From: JALENY01 sp036310185
GTDB taxonomy: Bacteria; Bacillota; Clostridia; Lachnospirales; Lachnospiraceae
DNA: 35,186 nucleotides
Assembly (NCBI GenBank): GCA_036310185.1
Contig: JAXJSH010000017.1
Span: 1 to 35,186 of the forward strand
Direction: 5' to 3'
Made by a program: the position numbers and the translations under genes. Numbering within the stretch: the stretch's first letter is position 1; each line of letters starts with the position of its first letter. This document shows positions 14,601 to 24,134 of the stretch, in pieces. A model generated the notes under the pieces. It saw only the letters and a list, made by a program, of their open reading frames with translations, did not search any database and had not been told where the DNA came from.

Positions 14601-17327
14601 TTACGGTCTATAATAAGTACCATCCAGCGGAAGTTTCGTCCGCTCTTTTCCGTCCAGACGATAATAGGCATGGGCGATCGCCGGAGCTGTCGGTACTGAG
14701 GAAATTTCACCGACCCCCTTCGCCCCAAAGCCTTCTTCGGGCACTTCCGGTGATGTGATCAGTTTTGCCTCCACTTCCGGTGCTTTCGGTGCACGAATCA
14801 GGCCAAGATGGGCATAATCCAGCGTCGGTCTTGCATTTACCATGGGGAAATCTTCCGTCAGCGCATATCCCATCCCCATGATTACACCGCCCTCAATCTG
14901 ACCTTTTGCAGACTGTACATTAATAACAGTGCCAACATCATGGGCGGCCACAATCTTTTTCACCTGTCCCTTTTTGTCCAGAATCGCAGCCTGAGTCGCA
15001 TACCCGTAGGCAATGTGGCTTACCGGATTCGGTTTATCCGATCCCATCGGATCTGTCACGCCAAGATACTCTGCTTTATATAATTTTCCATCCAGTTCTT
15101 CCAGCGTCAGACCTTTATCCAGATCCGCTTTTACCTGAATGGCACATCTTCGCGTGACTTCCCCTGTAAAAAGTGTCTGTCTGGAAGCTGTGGTCGTGCC
15201 GGAATCCGGTGTTGTATCTGTATTTGGCCGGTCGTGAATGATGCAGTCCGCCGGAATTCCGGTCACTTCGCCTGTCACCTGTACACATACCGTTGCCATG
15301 CCCTGACCGATGCAGGCAGCAGATGTACGGATATGCAGCCTGCCGTCTTTGATATACATATTGCATCTTCCTGTATCCGGAAGACCTACACCGACACCGC
15401 TGTTTTTCATGGCACAGGCAATTCCTGCATAGGGCTCCGACTCATAAATATCTTTTATGGCTTCCAATGTCTGCTTCAGCGCACAGTCACAGGTCACGAT
15501 CTGGCCGTTGGGCAGCACGTCACCCGGTTCCACTGCATTTTTATAACGAATCTCCCAGGGCGAGATTCCAACCATCTCAGCCAGCAAATCAATGTTAAAT
15601 TCTGTTGGAAAACAGCTCTGAGTCACACCAAAACCACGATAGGCCCCCGCCGGAATGTTGTTTGTGTACACTGCGTAGCCGTCTATGGCAACATTTTGAT
15701 ATTTATAAGGTCCCGCTGCATGGGTGCAGGCTCTCTGGAGAACCGGGCCGCCAAGCGATGCATAGGCTCCGGTGTCAGAATAAAGAACCGCCTTCATACC
15801 GGTCAGAATGCCATTTTCGTCACATGCGGTGGTAAAATCCATCTCCATGGCATGACGTTTTACATGATATTTTATGCTCTCTTCTCTGGAAAAACGTACT
15901 TTTACCGGTTTTTTCAGCAGCCATGCACAAAGTGCCGCATGATGCTGTACCGACATATCTTCTTTTCCGCCAAAACCGCCGCCCACCAGACAGGATTCCA
16001 CGTGCACCTTTTCCGCGGGCAGATTCAGCATTCTGGAAATTTCATGCTGTTCGTCATAGATGGACTGACTTCCGGTATACAGTTTCAGCCCTCCATCCTC
16101 CGTCGGCACAGCAACCGCGCATTCCGGCTCCATAAACGCATGATCGGTAAACGGAACGCTGTAATGTCTCGTCACAACATATTTGGAACTGGCGATTGCC
16201 TCATCAGCGTTACCCCGGTACAGCTTCTGATGGGTCAAAAGGTTACCGTTTTTATGAAGTTTTGGCGCATCTTCTGCCAAACCCTCCTGGGGCGAACAGA
16301 TCGGTTTTCGTTCTTCATATTCTACTTTGATCAGATTCAGAATCTCATCCAGTTTTTCTTTTTTATCAGAAACAGCCAGCGCGATTGCATCTCCGATGTA
16401 ACGTGTCTCGTGTCCTTCCGGAATCATCACATCCCAGTCCGGAATTATATGACCGCAATAATTTACCGGCACATCCGCCGCTGTATACACGGCAAGGCAA
16501 TTTGGATGTGCCCTGGCTTTTTCCATATGTATTTTTTCAATATACGCCCGCGGTGACGGTGCACGAAGTGCTTTTGCATACACCATGCCCGGCAGCAGAA
16601 TATCGTCCGCATAGATACCGGTTCCGCGCACTTTTTCTTCCACATCCACACGCCGGAATTCACGGGTGATTTTAGCCTTCTGAATTTCTGTCGGTATCTG
16701 TTTTTTCTCCCGAAAATATTCCGCTGCCATCAAAATCGCATTTTCAATGCGCACATAACCGGTACAGCGACAGATATTTCCGATCAGTGCCTGTTTGACC
16801 TGCTCACGCGTTGGATCTTGGTTCACGTCAAGAAGTGATTTGGCGGCAATCACCATACCCGGAATGCAAAATCCGCACTGTACTGCTCCCGCTTCACCGA
16901 AACAGTATGTGTAGACTTTCATTTCCGCTTCCGGGATTCCCTCTGCGGTTGTGATATGCTTCCCCTGGAGTTTTTCCAGACTGAAAACACAGGCCTTTGC
17001 TTTTTTTCCATCCACAAGAACCGTACAGGTGCCGCAGGCACCCACACTGCATCCTTCTTTTACCGAGGTCAACCTTAATATATCCCGAAGATAATCCAGA
17101 AGCCGCATGTTTTCGTTACAGCTGCATTCCTGACCGTTTACCATAAAGTTATATCTTCCGGATATCCTTTTTCTTTCTTCCATAGTATAGACATCGGAAC
17201 TGTCTTTTCCCCTCAGGCCGTTTACATCCGGACAGGCTTCCTTCCGATCGCTCCTGTCTGAATGCCTTTTACCGGAGCTGTTCTCATTTGAAAAGATTTC
17301 CCCAATGCAGTTATCTGCGGTCATCAT
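14601..17327 (-). CDS. xdh: Selenium-dependent xanthine dehydrogenase (fused [2Fe-2S] and molybdopterin subunits)
   Basis: The product (908 residues) fuses an N-terminal [2Fe-2S] module to the molybdopterin-binding catalytic subunit. The cysteine motifs are EGCSVGACGTCTVLVDG, VQCGFCIPGMV and NICRCTGYVRI. The catalytic part carries VGGGFGGKED, AGAYRGFGVTQ, GQGMATVCVQ and the active-site GAKGVGE glutamate near the end. It hydroxylates hypoxanthine/xanthine or runs in reverse on urate, with a selenium ligand supplied by the adjacent YqeB/YqeC/SelD proteins, as in the family. No FAD domain or FAD subunit is present. The ATG at 17327 lies nine bases after GAGGAG. This start gives an unusual Ser/Asp-rich extension of about 50 residues before the ferredoxin domain; a start at 17183 would remove it but lacks a ribosome binding site. 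Confidence 0.93.
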   Translation of the reverse strand: MMTADNCIGEIFSNENSSGKRHSDRSDRKEACPDVNGLRGKDSSDVYTMEERKRISGRYNFMVNGQECSCNENMRLLDYLRDILRLTSVKEGCSVGACGTCTVLVDGKKAKACVFSLEKLQGKHITTAEGIPEAEMKVYTYCFGEAGAVQCGFCIPGMVIAAKSLLDVNQDPTREQVKQALIGNICRCTGYVRIENAILMAAEYFREKKQIPTEIQKAKITREFRRVDVEEKVRGTGIYADDILLPGMVYAKALRAPSPRAYIEKIHMEKARAHPNCLAVYTAADVPVNYCGHIIPDWDVMIPEGHETRYIGDAIALAVSDKKEKLDEILNLIKVEYEERKPICSPQEGLAEDAPKLHKNGNLLTHQKLYRGNADEAIASSKYVVTRHYSVPFTDHAFMEPECAVAVPTEDGGLKLYTGSQSIYDEQHEISRMLNLPAEKVHVESCLVGGGFGGKEDMSVQHHAALCAWLLKKPVKVRFSREESIKYHVKRHAMEMDFTTACDENGILTGMKAVLYSDTGAYASLGGPVLQRACTHAAGPYKYQNVAIDGYAVYTNNIPAGAYRGFGVTQSCFPTEFNIDLLAEMVGISPWEIRYKNAVEPGDVLPNGQIVTCDCALKQTLEAIKDIYESEPYAGIACAMKNSGVGVGLPDTGRCNMYIKDGRLHIRTSAACIGQGMATVCVQVTGEVTGIPADCIIHDRPNTDTTPDSGTTTASRQTLFTGEVTRRCAIQVKADLDKGLTLEELDGKLYKAEYLGVTDPMGSDKPNPVSHIAYGYATQAAILDKKGQVKKIVAAHDVGTVINVQSAKGQIEGGVIMGMGYALTEDFPMVNARPTLDYAHLGLIRAPKAPEVEAKLITSPEVPEEGFGAKGVGEISSVPTAPAIAHAYYRLDGKERTKLPLDGTYYRP

Positions 17328-17351
17328 AATCACTCACTCCTCGCACGATAA

Positions 17352-17367
17352 GTTTACAGTCGTAAAC
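17352..17367. repeat. Inverted repeat GTTTAC-agtc-GTAAAC
   Basis: A perfect six-base inverted repeat with a four-base centre lies in the 82-base gap between ygfK and xanthine dehydrogenase, about 25 bases upstream of the latter's start. It could be an operator half-site pair or an mRNA hairpin. No promoter elements are convincing next to it. Confidence 0.5.
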
Positions 17368-17415
17368 GATCTGGCTGTTATCTGATTCTTTTCATATGGA
17401 AAAATTCACACAACC

Positions 17416-20394
17416 TTATGGGATAAGCATAAATGCATAATCATCCACCACTGCATCCATGATACTTCTAAGTCCCGGAAATACTTTATCACCATCCATC
17501 TCCTTTCCAAGAAAACGGACTTTATACTTTTTCGCTGCTGCATCCAGAACCACAAAACCATCATTTTTGCTGTCTCTCATATCCGCTTCGTTTGCAAAAA
17601 GGGTAAATTTGCTCTTATACGGAGCCGTGGAATAGGGGCAGAAACTATTGCAGTTGCCGCATTCGTTGCACATATAATCCACATGAATGATCTGAGCCAT
17701 ATCAAATCCCGGCACTTTCACAGAAATGTTTGCACGGTTCGGACAGACATCCACACAGTTCTCGCATACGGTCGAACAGCTCAGGCAGCGTTTCCCTTCG
17801 CAGCCCGCATCCGCCGGTTCGGACAAAATACCCTTTTTTCCATAAATTTTTTCTTTCTCAGCTGCAGCCGCCACGTCCGACGATACCGAAGCACCGATAA
17901 TGGCTTCTGCCGCCTGTTTTGCCTGGGCCATCGCTTTCACCACGATGGACGGTCCATACAGTCCATCACCAATGATATATACACCAGCCACAGAAGATTC
18001 CAGCTTTCCGGATACTTCCGGTCTGCCTTTTTCATCCACGCGGATTCCGTTTGCTTCGTAAAAATCACCCGGAACTTTTTCGCCAACTGCCGCAATGACG
18101 GTATCCGCAGGAATCTCCACATACTCATCCACCGCCGCAGCACCGGCACGGCCGGCTGCATCTTTTTCACCTAAAACCATTTTCTGACAGACAAGTTTTC
18201 CATCTTTCCATTTCACCGGAGCAAGAAGCTCTGCAAATTCCACGCCGTCCTGCAACGCGAGCAGCAATTCCTCTTCCTCTGCAGGCATATATCGCCTGGT
18301 TCTTCTATATACCAGGGAGACTTTCTTCACACCTGCGCTGCGCTTTGCTGCACGAGCGGTATCCATGGCAGTATTTCCGCCGCCGATTACAACTACATTT
18401 TGGCCCAGGTCAACATTTCCTTTTTTCTTATTGAATGTTTCCAGAAAATCAAGTGCATTTACCACTTCGCAGCCTTCCACGTTCAGGCTGCCTCTTTTAT
18501 AAGCACCAACTGCCAGTATGACAGCATCATAACCTTCTGTTTTCAGATTTTCAACCGATGTGATTTCCCTATTGAATCTGAAATTCACACCCAGTTTTTC
18601 CAGAAATGCGGCATCTTTGGCGATGGTTTCACTGTCAATACGAAAATCCGGAATGACAAAATTTACAATTCCGCCCAGAGCTTCCCGCTTTTCATAAACG
18701 GTCACTGACACACCGGCCCTTGCCAGATAACAGGCCGCCGCCATTCCAGCCGGGCCGCCGCCCACAACAGCGACCTTCTTTCCACTGCATTCTGCCGGTT
18801 TGATCCCATCCAGTATTTTATCAAAGGTTTTATTGGCGATCGCCAGTTTTGTGTCCCGAATGCGAACCGGGGATTCATAGAAGTTTCTGGTACATCTGCT
18901 CATACATGGATGGGCACAAATGGTGCCGGTTATAAATGGAAGGGCGTTTTTATCCAGGATTACGCGCATGCCCTCTTCCGGTTTTCCTTCTTCCCACAGT
19001 TTCATATATGTTGATACATCCTGGTGAATGGGGCAGCCTTCTTCACAAGGTGCCGTAAAACAGTTCATCAAAGGAACCGGCTGACTGGATTTTCTGGACG
19101 GGGGTATCTTTGCCGCTTTTACGTGATGGGCATCTGTAACTGCAGAAAGTGCCAGTTCGTTCAGTTTTTCCACATAAATGCCGGTAAATTCTTTTCCTGC
19201 CAGCGGTTCCAGTTTTTTTGCCATCTGCTCCAGCCTCTGATAGCCCCCTGGTTTTAAAATGGTGGTCGCTGCCGTTACCGGCCACACACCGCATTCCACA
19301 ATACGATCAATATTAAAAGCATCCGCACCGCCGGAATATGCGATCCGGAGTTTTCCATCAAATTCCCGGGACAACTTTGCCGCCAGTGAAATTGACAGCG
19401 GATACAGTGCTTTTCCCGACATATACATCTCTTCACTTGGGAGTTCTCCCTCTTTTACGTCTACCGGGAAAGTATTCGTTATTTTCACACCAAACTGAAG
19501 GCCCAGTCCATCTGCTTTTTCCATCAAACGTGTCAGCATGGGCACTGCATCCGCGTACGAAAGGTCATCTTCAAAATGGAATCGCCCGAATACCAGATAG
19601 TCATACCCCATCTGATCCATAGTCTCTCTTGCAAATTCATATCCAAGAAGAGTCGGATTGCATTTGATAAATGTATGAAAGCCTTTTTCTTCTAACAGAT
19701 AATCGGCAATGCTCTCAATTTCCCGGGGCGGACAGCCATGAAGGGTTGAAATCGTTACCGAATTGCATATTGCGGAAGGAATCCCATCCAGATCTTCTTT
19801 TGTAAAATTTTTAAAGTCATCCATATGTTCTTCCAGATAGGATTTGCATGTTTTCCATGTTTCCGTATCTTTTGCATCTTTCATACTGTCGATAAACAGA
19901 TCGATCTTGGGAGACTTAATGCCTGCAAGGTCATAACCAACACTGATGTTGAACTGGAATCCATCCTGTGCACCCAGTCCATACTCTTTTGCCATCACAT
20001 GAAGGATAAACCATGCCTTGATATATTCATCCTGTGCTTCCGGAACATAAAGTTCCGTAGACCACTCGCAGTTGTACCCTTCGTCATCTGCCTTGATACA
20101 GGGTTTGTTCACACAGGCCGCCAACTCTGCACCGTCCATAATCTGTACCGTTTTCAGTTCAAAAAACCTTGCTCCCGCATAATAGGAAGCAATTATATTC
20201 TGTGCCAGCTGGCTGTTTGGACCGGCAGCCGGACCAATGGGAGTTTCAAGGCTTCTGTCAAAAATTTTCCAGTCTTTCTCCCTATCTGCTCTGTATGGGC
20301 GGCGCACCCCGAAAACGGTACCTTTTGTATCATGCTCCCGAATCACCCAGTTCATCAGCTGTGCAAAAGACATGCATGTCATTTTATCACTCAT
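17416..20394 (-). CDS. ygfK: YgfK-type multidomain oxidoreductase (putative selenate reductase subunit family)
   Basis: The 992-residue product has a dihydropyrimidine dehydrogenase-like TIM-barrel (about 1-400, with CNSVTISTLHGCPPREIE and IKCNPTLLGYEF). Next is a glutamate-synthase-beta-like Fe-S region (about 440-510, CEEGCPIHQDV and CAHPCMSRCTRNFYESPVRI). A two-dinucleotide-fold flavoprotein module follows (VVGGGPAGMAAACYLARAG and VVIGGGNTAMDTARAAKR). Two C-terminal cysteine clusters close it (CLSCSTVCENCVDVCPN and CNECGNCNSFCPY). It resembles an NADPH-linked ring reductase. In gut purine-degrading bacteria ygfK is required for anaerobic urate use. The selenate-reductase name is historical. 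It could also carry electrons for the FAD-less xanthine dehydrogenase next to it. The start follows AAAAGGAGGGAAGG. Confidence 0.94.
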   Translation of the reverse strand: MSDKMTCMSFAQLMNWVIREHDTKGTVFGVRRPYRADREKDWKIFDRSLETPIGPAAGPNSQLAQNIIASYYAGARFFELKTVQIMDGAELAACVNKPCIKADDEGYNCEWSTELYVPEAQDEYIKAWFILHVMAKEYGLGAQDGFQFNISVGYDLAGIKSPKIDLFIDSMKDAKDTETWKTCKSYLEEHMDDFKNFTKEDLDGIPSAICNSVTISTLHGCPPREIESIADYLLEEKGFHTFIKCNPTLLGYEFARETMDQMGYDYLVFGRFHFEDDLSYADAVPMLTRLMEKADGLGLQFGVKITNTFPVDVKEGELPSEEMYMSGKALYPLSISLAAKLSREFDGKLRIAYSGGADAFNIDRIVECGVWPVTAATTILKPGGYQRLEQMAKKLEPLAGKEFTGIYVEKLNELALSAVTDAHHVKAAKIPPSRKSSQPVPLMNCFTAPCEEGCPIHQDVSTYMKLWEEGKPEEGMRVILDKNALPFITGTICAHPCMSRCTRNFYESPVRIRDTKLAIANKTFDKILDGIKPAECSGKKVAVVGGGPAGMAAACYLARAGVSVTVYEKREALGGIVNFVIPDFRIDSETIAKDAAFLEKLGVNFRFNREITSVENLKTEGYDAVILAVGAYKRGSLNVEGCEVVNALDFLETFNKKKGNVDLGQNVVVIGGGNTAMDTARAAKRSAGVKKVSLVYRRTRRYMPAEEEELLLALQDGVEFAELLAPVKWKDGKLVCQKMVLGEKDAAGRAGAAAVDEYVEIPADTVIAAVGEKVPGDFYEANGIRVDEKGRPEVSGKLESSVAGVYIIGDGLYGPSIVVKAMAQAKQAAEAIIGASVSSDVAAAAEKEKIYGKKGILSEPADAGCEGKRCLSCSTVCENCVDVCPNRANISVKVPGFDMAQIIHVDYMCNECGNCNSFCPYSTAPYKSKFTLFANEADMRDSKNDGFVVLDAAAKKYKVRFLGKEMDGDKVFPGLRSIMDAVVDDYAFMLIP

Positions 20395-20411
20395 AAGCCT
20401 TCCCTCCTTTT

Positions 20412-21743
20412 CTATCCGTTAATGCTTTTCCATAATTTTGCCGATTCTTCTCTGGTCTTCGCCATTACTTCTTCCACATCAGCAACCAGAACTTCCCGGT
20501 CTTTCATCAGAACTTTGCCGTTTGCCACAGTGGTCACCACATCATGTCCCTGCATACCGAACAGGATATGGCCGTTCAGATTCTCCGGCCCCATATGAGT
20601 CGGCGGAATATAGTCCACAACGATCACATCCGCTGCCGCGCCTTCTTTGATCATACCCAGCGGTGTCTTGAAATAGCGGTTTGCTATCTTTGCATTGTTC
20701 TCGAACAGCATCGCGGGCACTTCGCCCCAGGCTGCATTCGGATCACAGAGATGATGCTTATGCAGAATATTGGCAGCCTTATATGACTCAAGCATATCGT
20801 GCGTATACCCATCGGTTCCCAGACCGGTGAGAATACCCCGGTGCACCAGTTCCATAGTGGGGGGACATCCGCAGGCATTGCCCATATTGGATTCCGGATT
20901 ATGAACAACCATCGTATTTGTATCTTTGATCAGATCCATCTCATGGGGATTGATATAGATACAGTGTCCAAGCAGTGTTTTTTCCCCCAGTATGCCGCAG
21001 TCATATAAACGGTCAACGATGCGTTTTCCGTAGGTTTTCAGACAGTGATGCAGGTCTTCAATGCCTTCCGCCACATGAATATGATAGCCCACTTCATCCG
21101 GCTTATTGGCAGCCGCCAGTTCCATGGTCGCATCCGAAATCGTAAACTGGGCATGCATTCCCATCATGCCCGCGATCATGTCACTGTCATCCTTCCGTGC
21201 ATACCGGATAAAACTGGCGTTTTCCATAACGCCTTCCTTTGCCTTCTCCATTCCATCACGGTCAGAAACTTCGTAACAGAGACAGGCACGAACCCCCAGC
21301 TCTTTCGCCGCATCGGCAATGGTAAAGAGGCTGTCTGTGATCTGTCCAAAACTTGCATGATGGTCAAAAACCGTAGTCACACCGTTTCGAATACAGGAAA
21401 TCAGAGTCTCCATGGCACTGTATTTTGTCTGCTCCAGTGTCAGGTGACGGTCAATGGTCCACCACTGTCCATCCAGAATATCCAGGAATCCTTTCGGGTT
21501 GTAGCCATTGATGGAAAAACCCCTGGCCATGGCACTGTAAATGTGTTCATGGGTATTAATAAAGGCGGGCATAATGATGCCGCCTTTTGCATCAATATAC
21601 TCCGCCTCTGAATATTTTTCCCGCATGTACTTAAGTGTTCCAAGTTCTCTGATTTTTGTGCCATCCATAACAACCGCGCCATCCCTTATGCAGGGATTTT
21701 CCGGATCTCTGGTAAATAAGGTTCCGTTTCCGATTAACAGCAT
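20412..21743 (-). CDS. ssnA: SsnA family aminohydrolase
   Basis: The 443-residue product is an amidohydrolase-superfamily deaminase with metal ligands His65/His67 (NTHEHIYSAMARGF), VAEGIEDLHH, the LLGHCIYINPHEMDLI histidine and the catalytic aspartate in GLGTDGYTHDM. The sequence and its place next to ygfK identify SsnA, known in E. coli as a stationary-phase gene in the xdhD-ygfK island. Genetic studies in gut anaerobes link ssnA to urate/purine breakdown, probably as a deaminase or ring hydrolase on a reduced purine. The exact reaction is inferred. It begins after a strong AGGAGG and is separated from ygfK by 17 bases and from the DUF1015 gene by 15 bases. Confidence 0.93.
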   Translation of the reverse strand: MLLIGNGTLFTRDPENPCIRDGAVVMDGTKIRELGTLKYMREKYSEAEYIDAKGGIIMPAFINTHEHIYSAMARGFSINGYNPKGFLDILDGQWWTIDRHLTLEQTKYSAMETLISCIRNGVTTVFDHHASFGQITDSLFTIADAAKELGVRACLCYEVSDRDGMEKAKEGVMENASFIRYARKDDSDMIAGMMGMHAQFTISDATMELAAANKPDEVGYHIHVAEGIEDLHHCLKTYGKRIVDRLYDCGILGEKTLLGHCIYINPHEMDLIKDTNTMVVHNPESNMGNACGCPPTMELVHRGILTGLGTDGYTHDMLESYKAANILHKHHLCDPNAAWGEVPAMLFENNAKIANRYFKTPLGMIKEGAAADVIVVDYIPPTHMGPENLNGHILFGMQGHDVVTTVANGKVLMKDREVLVADVEEVMAKTREESAKLWKSING

Positions 21744-21758
21744 AAGCGTTACCTCCTT

Positions 21759-23003
21759 TTATTTTAACTGATGTATGAATATTCCACTCCTCAGTTTAGG
21801 CTCAAACCAGGTAGACTTCGGGGGCATAATATTGCCGCTGTCCGCAATCTCCATCAAATCATCGATACTGGTCGGATACATGGCAAAAGCCACGCTGCAG
21901 CCCTGGTCCACAAGGCGCACCAGCTCCTCAAGACCCCGGATACCGCCGATAAAAGCAATGCGATCGTCCGTTCTGGGATCTTCGATCCCGAAAACAGGGG
22001 TCAGCACCTGCTTTTGCAAAATGGAAACATCCAGACGGTCAACCGGATTTTCCGGATCAAAAATGCCTTCTTTTGCTTCCACAAGATACCACTGTTTCTG
22101 CATGTACATGCCAAAGGTATGTTTCTTTTGCGGTTTGCACATGCCCTCTTCCCATTTGCTGATCACAAAATTCTCTGACAGTTTTTCCAGCAGTGTCTCC
22201 GGTGTATATCCGTTCCACTCTTTTAATACACGGTTGTAATCCCAAATAGAAAGTTCCTCATCCGGAAACAGCACGGAAAGGAAAAAGTTGAATTCTTCTT
22301 CTCCTGTATAATCCGGATTTTCTTTCCGGCGCTTTTCACCTACACGGACAGCAGATGCTGCTCTGTGATGTCCGTCGGCAATATAAAAGGCCGGTACCTG
22401 TTCAAAAAGAGCCTGCAGTTTTTCATTTACTGCGTCATCGTCAATGAGCCATACCGTATGACGGATCCCGTCCTCAGATGTAAAATCATACAGCATATCA
22501 TGCGTATCCACCCATTCTCCTGTCACATCGGTAATCCCGGATTCATGACGATAGGTAAGGAAAATCGGTCCCGTATTGGCATCACAGACATCTACGTGAC
22601 GCACCCGGTCTTCTTCCTTATCCGCTCTGGTCAATTCATGCTTTTTGATGATGTTGTTCTTATAATCATCAATGGATGCGCAGCCGACAATACCGGTCTG
22701 GCTGCGTCCATCCATAATCTGACGATAAATATAGAAACAGGGTTTTTCCTCCTTTGTGTAGACACCATCCGCAATCATCTGGTTCAGATTGGATGCAGCT
22801 TTCTCGTACACGCAGTCATCGTAAAGATTCACAGAGGGATCCAGGTCAATCTCCGCTTTATCCACATGTAAAAAAGAATAGGGATTGCCCTTTGTCATCT
22901 CTCTTGCTTCCTCACTGTCCATTACATCATACGGAAGCGCTGCCACCTTTGCTGCCAGTTCCTTTACCGGGCGCACTGCCGGAAACGGCTTGAATGTTGC
23001 CAT
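21759..23003 (-). CDS. DUF1015 family protein
   Basis: From ATG 23003 the product has 414 residues beginning MATFKPFPAVRPVKELAAKVAALPYDVMDSEEA. It contains HELTRADKEEDRVRHVDVCDANTGPIFLTY and FYIADGHHRAASAVRVGEKRR, the conserved blocks of DUF1015. The family is repeatedly found next to serC/serA and is suspected to relate to serine metabolism, possibly as a kinase-like or ParB-fold NTP-binding enzyme; the function is unproven here. AGGAGG precedes the chosen ATG. An earlier in-frame ATG at 23036 would lie within serC and is rejected. It starts 13 bases after serC ends, so the two are surely co-transcribed. Confidence 0.9.
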   Translation of the reverse strand: MATFKPFPAVRPVKELAAKVAALPYDVMDSEEAREMTKGNPYSFLHVDKAEIDLDPSVNLYDDCVYEKAASNLNQMIADGVYTKEEKPCFYIYRQIMDGRSQTGIVGCASIDDYKNNIIKKHELTRADKEEDRVRHVDVCDANTGPIFLTYRHESGITDVTGEWVDTHDMLYDFTSEDGIRHTVWLIDDDAVNEKLQALFEQVPAFYIADGHHRAASAVRVGEKRRKENPDYTGEEEFNFFLSVLFPDEELSIWDYNRVLKEWNGYTPETLLEKLSENFVISKWEEGMCKPQKKHTFGMYMQKQWYLVEAKEGIFDPENPVDRLDVSILQKQVLTPVFGIEDPRTDDRIAFIGGIRGLEELVRLVDQGCSVAFAMYPTSIDDLMEIADSGNIMPPKSTWFEPKLRSGIFIHQLK

Positions 23004-23016
23004 AAAACCCTCCTGT

Positions 23017-24105
23017 TTATGCGTTCTCTTCTGCAAATTTTTTCATGAAAGCAACCAGTTTCTCAACGCCTTCCTTCGGCATTGCATTGTAAATGGATGC
23101 TCTCATACCGCCTACGAGACGGTGACCTTTTAAGTTGGACATGCCGGCTGCAACGGATTCTTTCACGAATTTTGCATCCAGTTCTTCGCTCTTTGTGCGG
23201 AAAGTAACGTTCATCATGGAACGGCTGCCCTTGTCTGCTGCTGCAATATAGAAATCATTGCTGTCCAGATAGTCATACAGGATTGCAGCTTTTTCTTCGT
23301 TCATTTTCTTCATTACTTCCAGTCCGCCAAGGCTTTCGATCCATTCAAGAACCAGCTTGCATACATAGATCTGGAATGTTGGCGGTGTATTCAGCATGGA
23401 ACCTTTGTCTGCCTGAGTTGTAAAATTCCATACATTCGGTGTGGTCGGAACTGCTTTTCCAAGCAGGTCTTCACGGATGATCACGATAGACAGACCGGCC
23501 GGAGCGATGTTTTTCTGAGCACCTGCATAGATGATGCCGAATTTGCTTACGTCTACCGGCTCAGATAAAATGCAGGATGACATGTCAGCTACCAGCGGCA
23601 CATCTCCGGTTTCCGGAATGTACGGATATTTTGTTCCGAAAATGGTATTGTTGAAACAGATATGTACATAATCTGCATCCGGATTCAGTGTCAGTTCTTC
23701 CTGAGAAGGAATTCTTGCGAAGTTTTCGTCTTTTGTGGTTGCTGCAACACGTGCATCTTTCAGGTATTTGGAACCTTCTTTATAAGATCCGCCTGAGAAG
23801 TTACCGCTGATCACATAGTCAGCTGCTCCTTTTTCAGCAATATTCTGCGGGATAGCTGCGAACATACCCGTTGCTCCACCCTGCAGGAACAGTACTTTGT
23901 AGTTATCCGGGATATTCATGACACTTCTGAATTTTGCTTCTGCTGCCACGATGATATCATCGTATACTTTTGAGCGGTGGCTCATCTCCATTACGGACAT
24001 ACCGCTGCCCTGATAGTTCAGAAGATCCTCCTGGATTTTAAGAAGTACTTCATCCGCCAGCATGGACGGACCTGCGGAAAAGTTATAAATTCTACCTTCC
24101 ATCAT
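23017..24105 (-). CDS. serC: Phosphoserine aminotransferase
   Basis: The 362-residue product starts MMEGRIYNFSAGPSMLADEV. It has VLFLQGGATGMFAAIPQN, the PLP lysine Lys198 in IIYAGAQKNIAPAGLSIVI, NTPPTFQIYV and a C-terminal GHRLVGGMRASIYNAMP. This is a complete SerC, which interconverts 3-phosphohydroxypyruvate and 3-phosphoserine with glutamate. GGAGGAG lies ten bases before the ATG. Finding serine biosynthesis inside a purine catabolic operon is unusual. SerA is not adjacent; a DUF1015 gene is. It might be there because purine catabolism releases C2/C3 units and ammonia, but that is speculation. Confidence 0.96.
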   Translation of the reverse strand: MMEGRIYNFSAGPSMLADEVLLKIQEDLLNYQGSGMSVMEMSHRSKVYDDIIVAAEAKFRSVMNIPDNYKVLFLQGGATGMFAAIPQNIAEKGAADYVISGNFSGGSYKEGSKYLKDARVAATTKDENFARIPSQEELTLNPDADYVHICFNNTIFGTKYPYIPETGDVPLVADMSSCILSEPVDVSKFGIIYAGAQKNIAPAGLSIVIIREDLLGKAVPTTPNVWNFTTQADKGSMLNTPPTFQIYVCKLVLEWIESLGGLEVMKKMNEEKAAILYDYLDSNDFYIAAADKGSRSMMNVTFRTKSEELDAKFVKESVAAGMSNLKGHRLVGGMRASIYNAMPKEGVEKLVAFMKKFAEENA

Positions 24106-24134
24106 AATAATTTTTCTCCTCCTTGGTGATGTAA

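Noticed and set aside
15234..16556. 440-residue open frame on the plus strand
   Set aside because: It is antisense to the conserved xanthine dehydrogenase gene, has no ribosome binding site or recognisable domain, and its composition is that of a shadow frame.
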